Positions 43,793-52,686 of a DNA stretch of 64,000 bases are shown piece by piece. The notes beneath the pieces are model-generated. The model did no database searches and was not told the origin of the DNA. It was given only the letters and a program-made list of their open reading frames with translations. Position 1 is the stretch's first letter; each line of letters starts with the position of its first letter. Origin of the DNA: Linanthus parryae (Eukaryota; Streptophyta; Magnoliopsida; Ericales; Polemoniaceae); NCBI GenBank assembly GCA_023055425.1, contig JALGPY010000006.1:76754435-76818434 (forward strand), read 5' to 3'. The position numbers were made by a program, and so were the translations under genes.

Positions 43793-44800
43793 AGTTTCCA
43801 CACAAGTGTGCTGATGAATGATGCCCTTGTCAGTGGAGAATTGTGTCATATCCAGCTCAGGTACGTTGTCACTCCTAGTCTTCTTGATAGACACCTGAAT
43901 TGTGATTGAATCAGCTGATAGAAAAAAGGAATTATGTGAGTGACATTATTTTTATGATGCATCTGGTGGAGTCCTCCACTATAGTCAAGAAAAATCTGTG
44001 ACCGGAATGTGTTACTTTCTTGTAGGGTCCTCAAGTGTCAATATGAATCAGTTCAAAGAGATTTCTGGAGGTGTTTGCTTCTTTTGGTAATGGCAGTTTC
44101 TTCTGTTTAGCCAAATGACATACTTCACATTGACTGATACACTTAAAATTTACTGAGGTATCCAAATGTGCATGCAGAAATTACATTTTCTTGTAGGATA
44201 TATGTCCTAATATTTGATGCCACAAGTCTGTACTGTTGACGATTGCTGCATTGGTAGAAGCATGAACTTGGTTGTCAAAAAAATAGAGACCTCCATTTCT
44301 GCTACATGTGCCAATTACATGGCCAGATGAAGACTTGATCTGACACTTGTTGACATCACATTGAAATGTATAACCATGACACTTTGCTAACTATGATATA
44401 TAATTTGAATTGAAAATCTGGCACATACATCACTTCCTCCAAAATTAAATCAGAATTTAATCTCACAGTCCCCACATGTGTGACCAGTGTGATCTTTCCA
44501 TTTAGCAATTAAACATGAACATGGGATACAGATCTTTTGGAGATGAAAGAATTCGAACCAAATGACATATGATTAGTAGCACCACCATCAATTATCCATA
44601 GATGCTTCATGAAATTTGCTTCATGTGAGCCATTTTGAAAAGAATAAGAACTCAATACTCCTCCCTAAAACTTATGGCTCCTGTGCACAGAACTAGCTGA
44701 GCTATTAGGAGATTGCAAAGCGGAGTCTAAATAATTTCCAATGATATTGCCACCATTTTCAAAATCCTGTGAAGGTTTCAAACTTGAACATGATGCAGCG

Positions 44801-44927
44801 AGTTGACTGTTTTAACAAAGAACAAGATATTGTCTTGTAACTCAATATAATAGATCAATTGTACTGAATGACAAGCAAAAATCAGTCAATACAAAATCAT
44901 CAAGGTCAATGCTTTTCACTTTTTATA
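44801..44927. other. Short spacer
   Basis: No feature seen. It ends with the 8-bp direct repeat TTTTTATA of the next element. Confidence 0.5.
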
Positions 44928-45059
44928 GGAGATTTTTTTTTTCATGTGGTGCTCTACAACAGATTAAAGTGTAACACTTCTACGAAATGTAATAATTGAC
45001 AAAGACTCGTTGTTTGTAGAGCACTACATAGTGCTTCGTTTGAGCACTAGAAAGTTATC
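44928..45059. mobile_element. Small MITE, hAT-like
   Basis: 132 bp between two copies of TTTTTATA (44920-44927 and 45060-45067), an 8-bp target duplication as in hAT elements. Its ends carry GTGGTGCTCTAC and AGCACTA/AGTGCTC inverted motifs related to the MITE at 23713-24017. Confidence 0.6.
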
Positions 45060-45067
45060 TTTTTATA

Positions 45068-45319
45068 GGCAAAAAAGTGGCTAACTAATACATTAACATA
45101 TTTATTAAATTGCTGCACCGGATTTTTTAAATTAAAACCTTCATTTTGTTGTTCTGGTTGTCAGAGTCTATATATTTACTTTCAGTATTGCAACTAACAC
45201 AAACTCATGCAGCATAGCGCAATAAAGAGTTACACAAAATGTTCCACAAAGGGACGCATACTTTAATTTCCAAGTAAGAGACAAAAAAAGTGGCTAATTA
45301 ATGTTCAACATAGTTTGTT
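45068..45319. other. AT-rich spacer
   Basis: No gene seen. The phrase AAAAAAGTGGCTAA occurs at about 45073 and again at about 45286, a short direct repeat of unknown cause. Confidence 0.4.
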
Positions 45320-45357
45320 CTTTCTTTTTTCTTTTTTTATTTTCTTTTTTTTTGAAA
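45320..45357 (-). terminator. LINE 3' A-rich tail
   Basis: On the minus strand TTCTTTC is followed by runs of A broken by single G and T. It is the end of the retrotransposed transcript. Confidence 0.6.
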
Positions 45358-45846
45358 GAAGCATAACCACTTATATTAAACAAGGGAAATTACAAGTACG
45401 AAACAACGGATCACTTGGCTAAAATAGGTGACGATTCCAAGTGACAAAAGAAAATGCGCTACGACAAAGAACAAACAAAACAAAAGATGATACACGATGT
45501 AGAGGTCAATGGCCATGACCAAACGTCTTCCCAAAATGATGCAAGCATTGGTACCCGAGCTGTAGGTAGTAATGTCGGGGCTGAAGATGTTCACTGTGAG
45601 GAGGGCATAGGATGGAGAATGACAGGGAGATTGAGAACTCCGGCAAACACTGAGCCGAGGGGTGGCTACTTGTGAACCAACTAGTTGGATGCGAAGAACA
45701 CCCGGTTGAGTTGATTTCGAACTGAGCCAAGGATGCCAAAAGGCATTAAAGAAGCAAACAAGAGCTTCGTTTGAGGATTTTGTCATTGCACGTCTTCTTG
45801 AAAAGAAGACATCCTGCATAGACAAACAAAATTTAAAAAAGAAAAT

Positions 45847-46059
45847 CTATCTCCACCAAGCTCTCTTTAAGCCGCAGCAGACGATTTCACAGAGAACCAC
45901 ATATGCATCTTGCATTAGGAATGACACAAGACATGTCAACCGTCCTTCCACATGATCAACAACAAGAAACCAAGGATAGCCGAAAGAGGAAAAAAGAGGG
46001 GATGCATGAACAGCACAAGACTCTCCCATGCCTTGACAGTTCCAGCTATAGTTGATCAT
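45847..46059 (-). pseudogene. LINE ORF2 endonuclease start, truncated
   Basis: Begins MINYSWNCQGMGES, which matches the conserved start SWNCRGLG of plant LINE ORF2 AP-endonucleases. Its ATG overlaps the stop of the upstream frame as ATGA (46056-46059), as in many bicistronic LINEs. After about 14 residues the endonuclease similarity ends and no catalytic E-T or reverse-transcriptase motif follows. Confidence 0.6.
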
Positions 46060-48051
46060 GTTTGCTCCGGAGATTTTTGCGGAACAACCTCCAAAATCCT
46101 AGCTTGAAATAACATGTCCGGACAGTCCAAAGAAAAGTGGTGTTCAAGACGCTGGCTATCTTTCTTGAGTAATTTTGCTGCAGGACCTTTCTCGTCCAAA
46201 TAGAACTTCCCCTTGATCAATGAATGACTCTGTTCTGAGTACATAAGGTGATCCGGTGAGCAAACCATTTTTTTGCGAACCACCACGGCAGAAGAACAAC
46301 TACGCTTGGAACTTTGGAGTTGATATCTAGTGAGCCACGTGCGAGGTCGTTTTTTGGAACGAGGCTGCAACAAAGTAGGAGGAGGCCAGTTGTGAAGTTG
46401 TGCAGTGGATGGGCCTAAACGAGCGGACACCCTTCTCTTTTTTCTGAGGAAAGTTTGAATGGCAGGGAATTTGTTGCGGGTTGACATGGTTAGGTTTGTC
46501 CTTGGCTGCTTCCAGTGTTTCAGGAGAAGATGAACAGATGTGACAGAAGGGGAAGAAGATGATTGTTCCATTGCTTCTCCCGAACGAATCACACATCTGA
46601 ATGTTTGACCCGTTGAGCAACGCAGTTTTATTTTTGCTGCAGATCATTTTATGTAGGCAACTTGATTTGTTCTTCGACTAAGATAGGGAACACAAGTGGG
46701 AAAGGAAGCATGATACTTATCAGAGGTCCTTCGAGGCTGATCAGGGGTCAGCAAAATGTTTTTTCGTGCACAAATTGATCGAATCTCTTTGGAAGGAGGC
46801 GATTGGAATCTCAAGGCCAATAATTCAACCCTGCTATACTTGAAGAACGTAGCTTTTGGGCTCAAGACATCACCGAAGTTTTCAGGCACATGGGGATGAA
46901 CAATAGGTGATTTCTGAGGGGTAACACCATAAACATCTACTTTGGGGGCCTGTTCCAATGGCTGAGAGACACGAGAATTCTCTGAAAGCATATCAACAAT
47001 AATTGTGTTTTCCTTTTCCTCTTCAAACATGGGTTGTTGGGTCTCGAATATTTCTGTGGATGCTGTTGTAACACTTCTAAGGGTAATGGGCGGAACTATG
47101 TGTGCTTTCTGTGGAGCTATTTCTCCAAACTGGTGTGAAGTTGATTTATTTGGAAGATGCTTCAATTTAACATTGACTGAGGATGAAGCCTGGAGATGAC
47201 GAGAATGGATGTTGAAGTTGTAGTTTACAAGATTCATTTCGAAGTCGTCAAAATCATCTTCAAAGTCAAGATCGCCTTCTTGGAGGCCAAAATCAGAAAA
47301 TTGAAGGTTCTCCTTCATATAGAAACCCCCCAATCTTTCAAGAAAATGACTTGCAACGACTGTGTTAGAACAAGGTTGGCAGAATTCATCTTCCGTTACA
47401 ACAGATTTACCTTTTATGGAGGGAGCAATATTGTGGGTGTAGGTTCTGGGTGGTGACTTACCCACTGTCGGTTGATTACCAGGACCACCACATAAACTTT
47501 CAGAAAGATTGGAAGCACTGTTTACACGGAAACAGTCTGGGCTGTGAACTAAAGTCGTAGATCCGTGATTTTTTGACACACTGGAATTGTAGTTTTTTTT
47601 ATTTTATCTTCGCCGGATTTGCTCCAGCGACGGGAGAGGGTCTCTTGCGCGCTGGGGTTTCGCTCGTCGGCCACGGAAAAGAGTGGCCTAAGGCAAGTTT
47701 GTCGACAGCTTCTGGAATACCGTTCGCCGGAGTTATGCCGGCGTTGTAGTTGCGCTTGGCCGGCTTTCTCTGCGAGAGACTCGATTCAAGATTTGAGGAG
47801 GGAAGAGATCGGCGGTTGGCCGAACCTTTGGCTGAACCAAGTTGTTTCTTCGTTGCACTTGTCGGAGCCTTGCCTGTGGCGAGGGTTCTCTGAGAGGGGT
47901 TGTTTCTGCGTGAAACATCCTGGATTGATTGATGAGAGTGGAGATCGAAGTGGTTGAAGTCTCCTTGTTGTGGGATTTTCAGATTTGGGCGTCGCCAGAG
48001 GGTGGCGGCGATTTCGCCGAAACTAGGTCTAGAGGCCCTTTCTCCCTCCAT
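46056..48051 (-). pseudogene. LINE ORF1-like protein, in three pieces
   Basis: Three successive minus-strand frames: 48051-47599 (starts MEGERASRPSFGEIAATLWR), 47579-46644 (has an acidic LQEGDLDFEDDFDDFEMNL) and 46592-46056 (basic, SKKRPRTWLTRYQLQSSKRS). The breaks at 47600 (poly-A rich) and 46640 look like frameshifts in one original reading frame. The basic tail directly before ORF2 fits a LINE ORF1 that binds RNA, but I see neither a CCHC zinc knuckle nor an RRM. The assignment rests mainly on position and on the ORF2 start that follows. It could instead be a captured host gene. Confidence 0.45.
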
Positions 48052-48059
48052 TTATTTTT

Positions 48060-48675
48060 TTATTTTCAAAGGAAGAGACTATTTACATGAGAAAAAAACG
48101 AAGAAGACTTTTTTTGCGAAAAATATAAATAAATAAAATTTTGGAACTGAATTCATTAAGTGAAACATTTCCTAAGTTTAATGAATACATTTCATTGACC
48201 AACATATTTCATATTCACTGAATATTTAGGTCGAGTGGTCAAAAAGTGTAGTATGAAATTTCAATTTTCAATGTAAATTTAAATGACACAAAAAAACTAA
48301 GTTACTCATGGAAAATTGCATGTCATAAAATAGCCACTCAAATGAATTGCTTGGTAGAACCTACATGTATGCCACATGTAAAATAGTACTTCCCTCTTAA
48401 CTTCACATTTTCTATTCTCGTCCGTTCTTTCTGAAATTTCATCTTTTTATTTTTGGCCCTTTTTTAAAAGGCAAATGCCCATTATAACCTTTGTAAAAAA
48501 ACACTTTCAGAAATTGGACCTAATTAGCATATCAAAACTAGGCCCAGGTTATTAATTAACCCATCCCATTTTACTAACCCACTCCCTCATCAACCCACTA
48601 ACTATCCTAACAAACTAAACCTAGTCTCTCCACTCAAAATAGATCACTCTCTGATTTCGGTGGAAAACTCTGTAA
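48060..48675. other. AT-rich spacer
   Basis: No gene or clear repeat recognised. It ends with TAA (48673-48675) in front of a GAGCATC repeat. Confidence 0.45.
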
Positions 48676-49014
48676 GAGCATCTTCAACAGTTCATATCAA
48701 ATTTTACACCAAATTTTATATTTAATGGACAAAAATGGTTTGGCTTCCCACAGTTAACCCCCAAAAACAATATTTCACCAATTTTAGTGGAAAAATAGCA
48801 GTTTTGGTCTCCTACAGTTTTCATCAATTTTTACATTATATAGTTTTTCACCAATTCATCAAATTTAGAGAATGATATTTTTGGCATCCCACAATAAATC
48901 ATCACATTTATCACAAAATTATGAATTCCATAACTATCAAAATAAAAAAAAAAATTATTACCAAAACAATATTACACGAAATCGCAAAATGATTAAATAA
49001 CACTTCAAAAAATA
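48676..49014 (+). repeat. GAGCATC repeat, copy 1
   Basis: Starts GAGCATCTTCAACAG after TAA and matches 49621-49960 over its whole length. The start is typical of PIF/Harbinger-type elements in plants, which use TTA/TAA targets. No matching right end was found, so only one end of a larger element may be present. Confidence 0.65.
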
Positions 49015-49620
49015 TAACATGCCTAGAATCGCTCGAGACTTAAACTTTGGTGCATGTGTGAGTGAAGGAAGTAATGATGAATCGTATGTTCCAGAACCTC
49101 ATAACAATAATGATCGGATGTATGCTCGACCAGATGCAAGTTATCCCAATTTCAGCTACCAAAACGAGGATTTCATCTAGATTAATGAAGACATGGTGCA
49201 TTCAATTAATATGTTATCGACCAGATCACGAAGACATGGTGCATTCTATTAATATGTTACTCTGTTCTTCATTATGCATTCTTCATTTTCTTAGTTTGAC
49301 TATGTATTTTATTTTCATGCTAATGATGTGATCTATTTTCATTTTTTCGAGGTTATTATTAATGCATTGTTCTTGTCGTCATTTTGTTTATATATTATTT
49401 TCTATCACTAAGATTAATTATATTAGTCATCAAAATAATTTTTAACACTAATTATTTGCAAAATATGACATTATGTCTCCAATTATACAAAAGTAATGTA
49501 AAAGTATACCCTAAACACTAGTTCAAAATTTGTTGTAGATTACACCAAATCCTATTTTCGCCATAAAATTTGAAGGAAAAAATAGAATTTGGTGATATAT
49601 GATAGGATTTGGGAGTATTA
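49015..49620. other. Spacer between the two GAGCATC repeats
   Basis: Includes 49020-49220, an open stretch reading LNFGACVSEGSNDESYVPEP then NNDRMYARPDASYPNFSYQN, which may be a remnant of a transposon protein but is unrecognised. A block of about 25 bases containing GAAGACATGGTGCATTC is directly repeated (about 49189 and 49230). Confidence 0.4.
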
Positions 49621-49960
49621 GAGCACCTCCCACAGTTGACATCAAATTTTACATCAAATCATATATTTGGTGGAGAAAAATGGTTTGGCCTCCCACAATT
49701 AACCCTCAAAAACAACATTTTACCATTTTTGGTGGAAAAATAGAGCTTTTGGTCTCCCGCAGTTTTCACCAAATTTTACATCAAATAGTTATTTCACTAT
49801 TTCATCAAATTTAGAGAATGGTATTTTTGGCCTCCCACAACAAATCATCAAATTTATCACCAAATCATGAATTTCATAACTATCAAAATAAAAAAAATAT
49901 TTATTACCAAAACAATATTACACGAAATTGTAAATGATTAAATAACACTTCAAAAAATCT
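49621..49960 (+). repeat. GAGCATC repeat, copy 2
   Basis: Starts GAGCACCTCCCACAG after TTA. Same direction and content as 48676-49014, with about one difference every 8-10 bases by eye. Confidence 0.65.
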
Positions 49961-50001
49961 AAAATTAACCAGTCTAATCTATTTGACCATGATTATCCCA
50001 T

Positions 50002-50660
50002 TGTAGACATGGAAATTTTAACAAATTTAATTTCCACGTGTCAAAATTATGGCACGCTACAAATTGACATATATTATCCTACAAAAGGGGTGGTTTGTGT
50101 AAATAACTAAAAACTGCTAGCTCTTTAATTAAATATTGAGAGATAGTAATTATTTATGTTATTAGATATTATCTCTTAAAAATAGATAAATAATGAGATA
50201 AATATCAAAAAGTCCACGTCATCCCTCATTTCCTCTCTAAATAGAGGGTCCTCCCCAAGGAGAAAAACACACTTGGAGATTCAGAAGTAGCAGAGCTCTG
50301 ACGAACAAGCCATTCAAGGCCCGAAGGACTCCATCGCTGCTCAGAATCGCCGCCTCCGCCTACATCGGAGATCCCAACTCCACCCAAATCGGAGAAATCA
50401 GATCTGCCTACATCGGTGATCAAAGCTCCGCTCAAATCGGAGAACAACCCAACTCCGCTCAAATCGGAGAACATCAGATCCGCCTAAATCGGAGAAGATC
50501 AATCCCCTCAATCAAAGAAGGAGAGAAGAATCAAAGGATATTATTTTCTTATTTAAGAAAATACATACCAGAGATTGTAGTCCCGCTTTATTACTCACAT
50601 AAATTGAATTTGTCGCAGATTTACTTGTTTATTTTCTTGAACAACAAATTTGTGCGTACA
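50002..50660 (+). repeat. 5' LTR of the Tat element (left boundary inferred)
   Basis: TGTAGACATGG to GTGCGTACA, about 659 bp. The right end is fixed by the primer-binding site. The left end rests only on a TG start, because no second LTR is visible. It contains a TAAATAGAGGG promoter-like block at about 50237-50247 and an ATCGGAGA minisatellite. Confidence 0.55.
50341..50505 (+). repeat. ATCGGAGA minisatellite in the Tat LTR
   Basis: Six units of about 24-27 bases, each containing ATCGGAGA or ATCGGTGA, preceded by CTCCGC(C/T)-type spacers. It creates a spurious minus-strand frame (FSDLSG repeats) that I do not treat as a gene. Confidence 0.8.
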
Positions 50661-50666
50661 AATTTC

Positions 50667-50684
50667 TGGCACGCCCAGTGGGAC
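50667..50684 (+). promoter_or_regulatory. Primer-binding site of the Tat element
   Basis: TGGCACGCCCAGTGGGAC, six bases after the LTR end. It is a form common in plant Gypsy elements; I do not assign the tRNA. Confidence 0.7.
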
Positions 50685-50736
50685 ATCTCTGCCTTTCATC
50701 CCTTCTCTTCTGCAGATCATTCAAAACTTGTTCGTG

Positions 50737-52611
50737 ATGTCTTCCAACAAAGGTGTCTTCAAGATCTCGGAGGACAAGAAAAGAAGTTCCGGATCTGCAC
50801 CCCCTGACAAAGTTGGATTGGGAACAAGCGAAGGAAGTTCCGGACGAGTGACTCGAAGCATGTCAAAAGCGATTGCTCAGAAGAATTTCTCGATGGTCAC
50901 AATCCCGAAGTCAACCCCAGTGTTTGGCGGTCACCTCCCGAAGATTCCAGATCTGTCTAGGCGAGTTGAAGACGACAAATACTCGTTGCAAGGGGAAGAA
51001 AATGAAGTGGATCAAGTGATCCAAAAGCTCCATCATCGTCCTTCCATGTCTACAAAGGGGGTTTCAGAAAAGGATCTTGAGAAAGAAAGCGAGGATGACA
51101 ACTCAGATTCAATCAGCTCTTCCAGCACTCAATACTCAGAAACTGGTGAACATGGAACAGAGGCAACCTCTCAGGGATCTGTCATGCCAGCAATGACCAA
51201 AAATGCCTTGGCATTAGAAGAGCAAGTCTCGATCTTGGCAAAGAACATGGAAGAGATGAAAACTGCCATGGAGAAACGTGACCTCCAGTTTGCAGCCTTG
51301 ATGAACAAGATGGAGACTATGGGAGAATCAAGTCATGCAACCCAGAGCCCTCCAAGGAAGGAAGATGGAGCTGGAAAAGGAAAAGAGAAGATGCAAGATC
51401 CAAACACTGCCGATGAGGCTTCAATCCCAGTCAGCCAGTTGAAGAGCTTTATCCTTGAAGCGATGAAGGAGAAGCAAGAGAATATAGAAGAACCCCCAAA
51501 GCCTCTTTCAGGATACAAGAAACCTTACACTGAGAGGATTGAGCTATTGCAGTTACCTGCTGGATATAATCCACCCAAGTTCAAGCTTTTCAACGGCAAA
51601 GGAAATCCAAGGCAACACATCGCTCATTTCGTGGAGACTTGCAACAACGCTGGATCTTATGGCGATCTCCTCGTAAAACAGTTCGTCCGAACGCTTGATG
51701 GCTTTGCTTTTGATTGGTACGGTGATCTTGAACCCAGAACAATAGATAGCTGGGAGCAGATGGAGAACGAGTTCTTGAACCGTTTCTACAGCACGCGTAG
51801 GACGGTAAGCATGACTGAGCTTACCAACAGCCGTCAATGGAAGGAGGAGCCAGTGATTGATTACATCAATCGATGGAGGAACCTAAGCCTTAATTGCAAA
51901 GATCGCCTCAGCGAAACCTCTGCCATCGAAATGTGCATTCAAGGCATGCACTGGGGGCTACACTACATCCTTCAAGGGATCAAGCCAAGGACTTTTGAGG
52001 AGTTAGCTACTCGAGGTCATGATATGGAACTTAGCATCGCTGCTATTGGGAATCAAGGACCTCCAGTCCAAGACTCTAGAAAGATCACTGTTAAACCAGA
52101 CTTTCGCAAGGGCGCCAAGAACATTACCAAGAAAGAAAACAAGGAGTCTATGGTAGTAACAACTGCGCCAATGAAGCTGAAATCCAAGTCAACTCAAAAG
52201 GAGAATGATAAATCTATCTCCTACCCTGTGGTGGAGAGACAAAGGCCAACCTTGAAGGAGTTAGAAGCTAAAGAGTACCCTTTTCAAGACTCTGATGTTC
52301 CTGGGATGCTCGATGAATTGTTGTCCCTTAAACTCATCGAGCTCCCTGAGTCCAAACGGCCCGAGGAGGCCACATTGGTTAACGATCCAAAGTATTGTAA
52401 ATATCATCGCCTGGTTAGCCACCCTACTCAACGGTGTTTCGTATTGAAAGAGAAGATAATGCAACTGGCTAGAGAAGGAAAAGTTTCCTTGGAAGCAGAT
52501 GAAGATGTTGCAACCGCCAACTGCGTCTCCATTGCTTTTGGTTCTTTCGATCCAGTTGAGGTGTGTGAACTTCATGAGAGCGTAACCTGCTCAAAAATCG
52601 GCGGTAAGTGA
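50737..52611 (+). CDS. gag: Tat element gag
   Basis: Gag polyprotein of about 624 residues that would form the cytoplasmic virus-like particle. The start [15 protein letters not shown] at 50737 is preferred because the open frame upstream runs through the primer-binding site. The N-terminal third is acidic and Ser-rich with coiled-coil potential ([20 protein letters not shown], residues about 155-200). The retrotransposon gag core spans residues about 275-440: [57 protein letters not shown] and [18 protein letters not shown]. Near the C-terminus [20 protein letters not shown] looks like a zinc-knuckle replacement. The TGA at 52609-52611 is the only stop before pol in this frame. Confidence 0.88.
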   Translation: MSSNKGVFKISEDKKRSSGSAPPDKVGLGTSEGSSGRVTRSMSKAIAQKNFSMVTIPKSTPVFGGHLPKIPDLSRRVEDDKYSLQGEENEVDQVIQKLHHRPSMSTKGVSEKDLEKESEDDNSDSISSSSTQYSETGEHGTEATSQGSVMPAMTKNALALEEQVSILAKNMEEMKTAMEKRDLQFAALMNKMETMGESSHATQSPPRKEDGAGKGKEKMQDPNTADEASIPVSQLKSFILEAMKEKQENIEEPPKPLSGYKKPYTERIELLQLPAGYNPPKFKLFNGKGNPRQHIAHFVETCNNAGSYGDLLVKQFVRTLDGFAFDWYGDLEPRTIDSWEQMENEFLNRFYSTRRTVSMTELTNSRQWKEEPVIDYINRWRNLSLNCKDRLSETSAIEMCIQGMHWGLHYILQGIKPRTFEELATRGHDMELSIAAIGNQGPPVQDSRKITVKPDFRKGAKNITKKENKESMVVTTAPMKLKSKSTQKENDKSISYPVVERQRPTLKELEAKEYPFQDSDVPGMLDELLSLKLIELPESKRPEEATLVNDPKYCKYHRLVSHPTQRCFVLKEKIMQLAREGKVSLEADEDVATANCVSIAFGSFDPVEVCELHESVTCSKIGGK

Positions 52612-52686
52612 TGCGATCTGTCTAAACAAAGATGCAAAACGCCGACGACAATCTATCCTTCTAGCGCCATTGGGAGAAACAATCAC

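Larger units (their letters stand above)
42056..44800 (-). pseudogene. Copia D remnant (protease to integrase) interrupted by a solo LTR
   Basis: Reading the minus strand, protease-like WIIDGGATNHM (near 44590; the usual D-S-G reads D-G-G) is followed by LVTHVGTVRLNSDLILEEVM and YVPDFQFKLY, then pre-integrase LWHQILGHISYKKM and CEVCHLAKQKKLPLPKE, then LIHIDTGPYK-like. Integrase residues RSDNVPELDMTQF and KGIIHQHTCVET end at 43798. The next residues, [20 protein letters not shown] with the third catalytic Glu, continue at 42332 and lower, exactly after the solo LTR. The integrase tail runs to about 42056 (KVSISLRFFGFLCYASTLQ, KYFFVGYVNG). Stops interrupt the frame. Reverse transcriptase, LTRs and gag were not found. 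Confidence 0.8.
45320..48057 (-). mobile_element. LINE (L1-like) with most of ORF2 deleted
   Basis: On the minus strand the element starts with an ORF1-like region (48051 down to 46056) and continues into the start of an ORF2 endonuclease. It ends in ATATAAGTGGTTATGCTTC followed by an A-rich tail (45357-45320), the 3' style of plant L1-like LINEs. The endonuclease body and the whole reverse transcriptase (normally 3-4 kb) are missing, so it is a deletion derivative that keeps both ends. No target duplication could be confirmed. Confidence 0.6.

Noticed and set aside
50226..50474. Minus-strand frame with FSDLSG repeats
   Set aside because: It is produced by the ATCGGAGA minisatellite in the Tat LTR.
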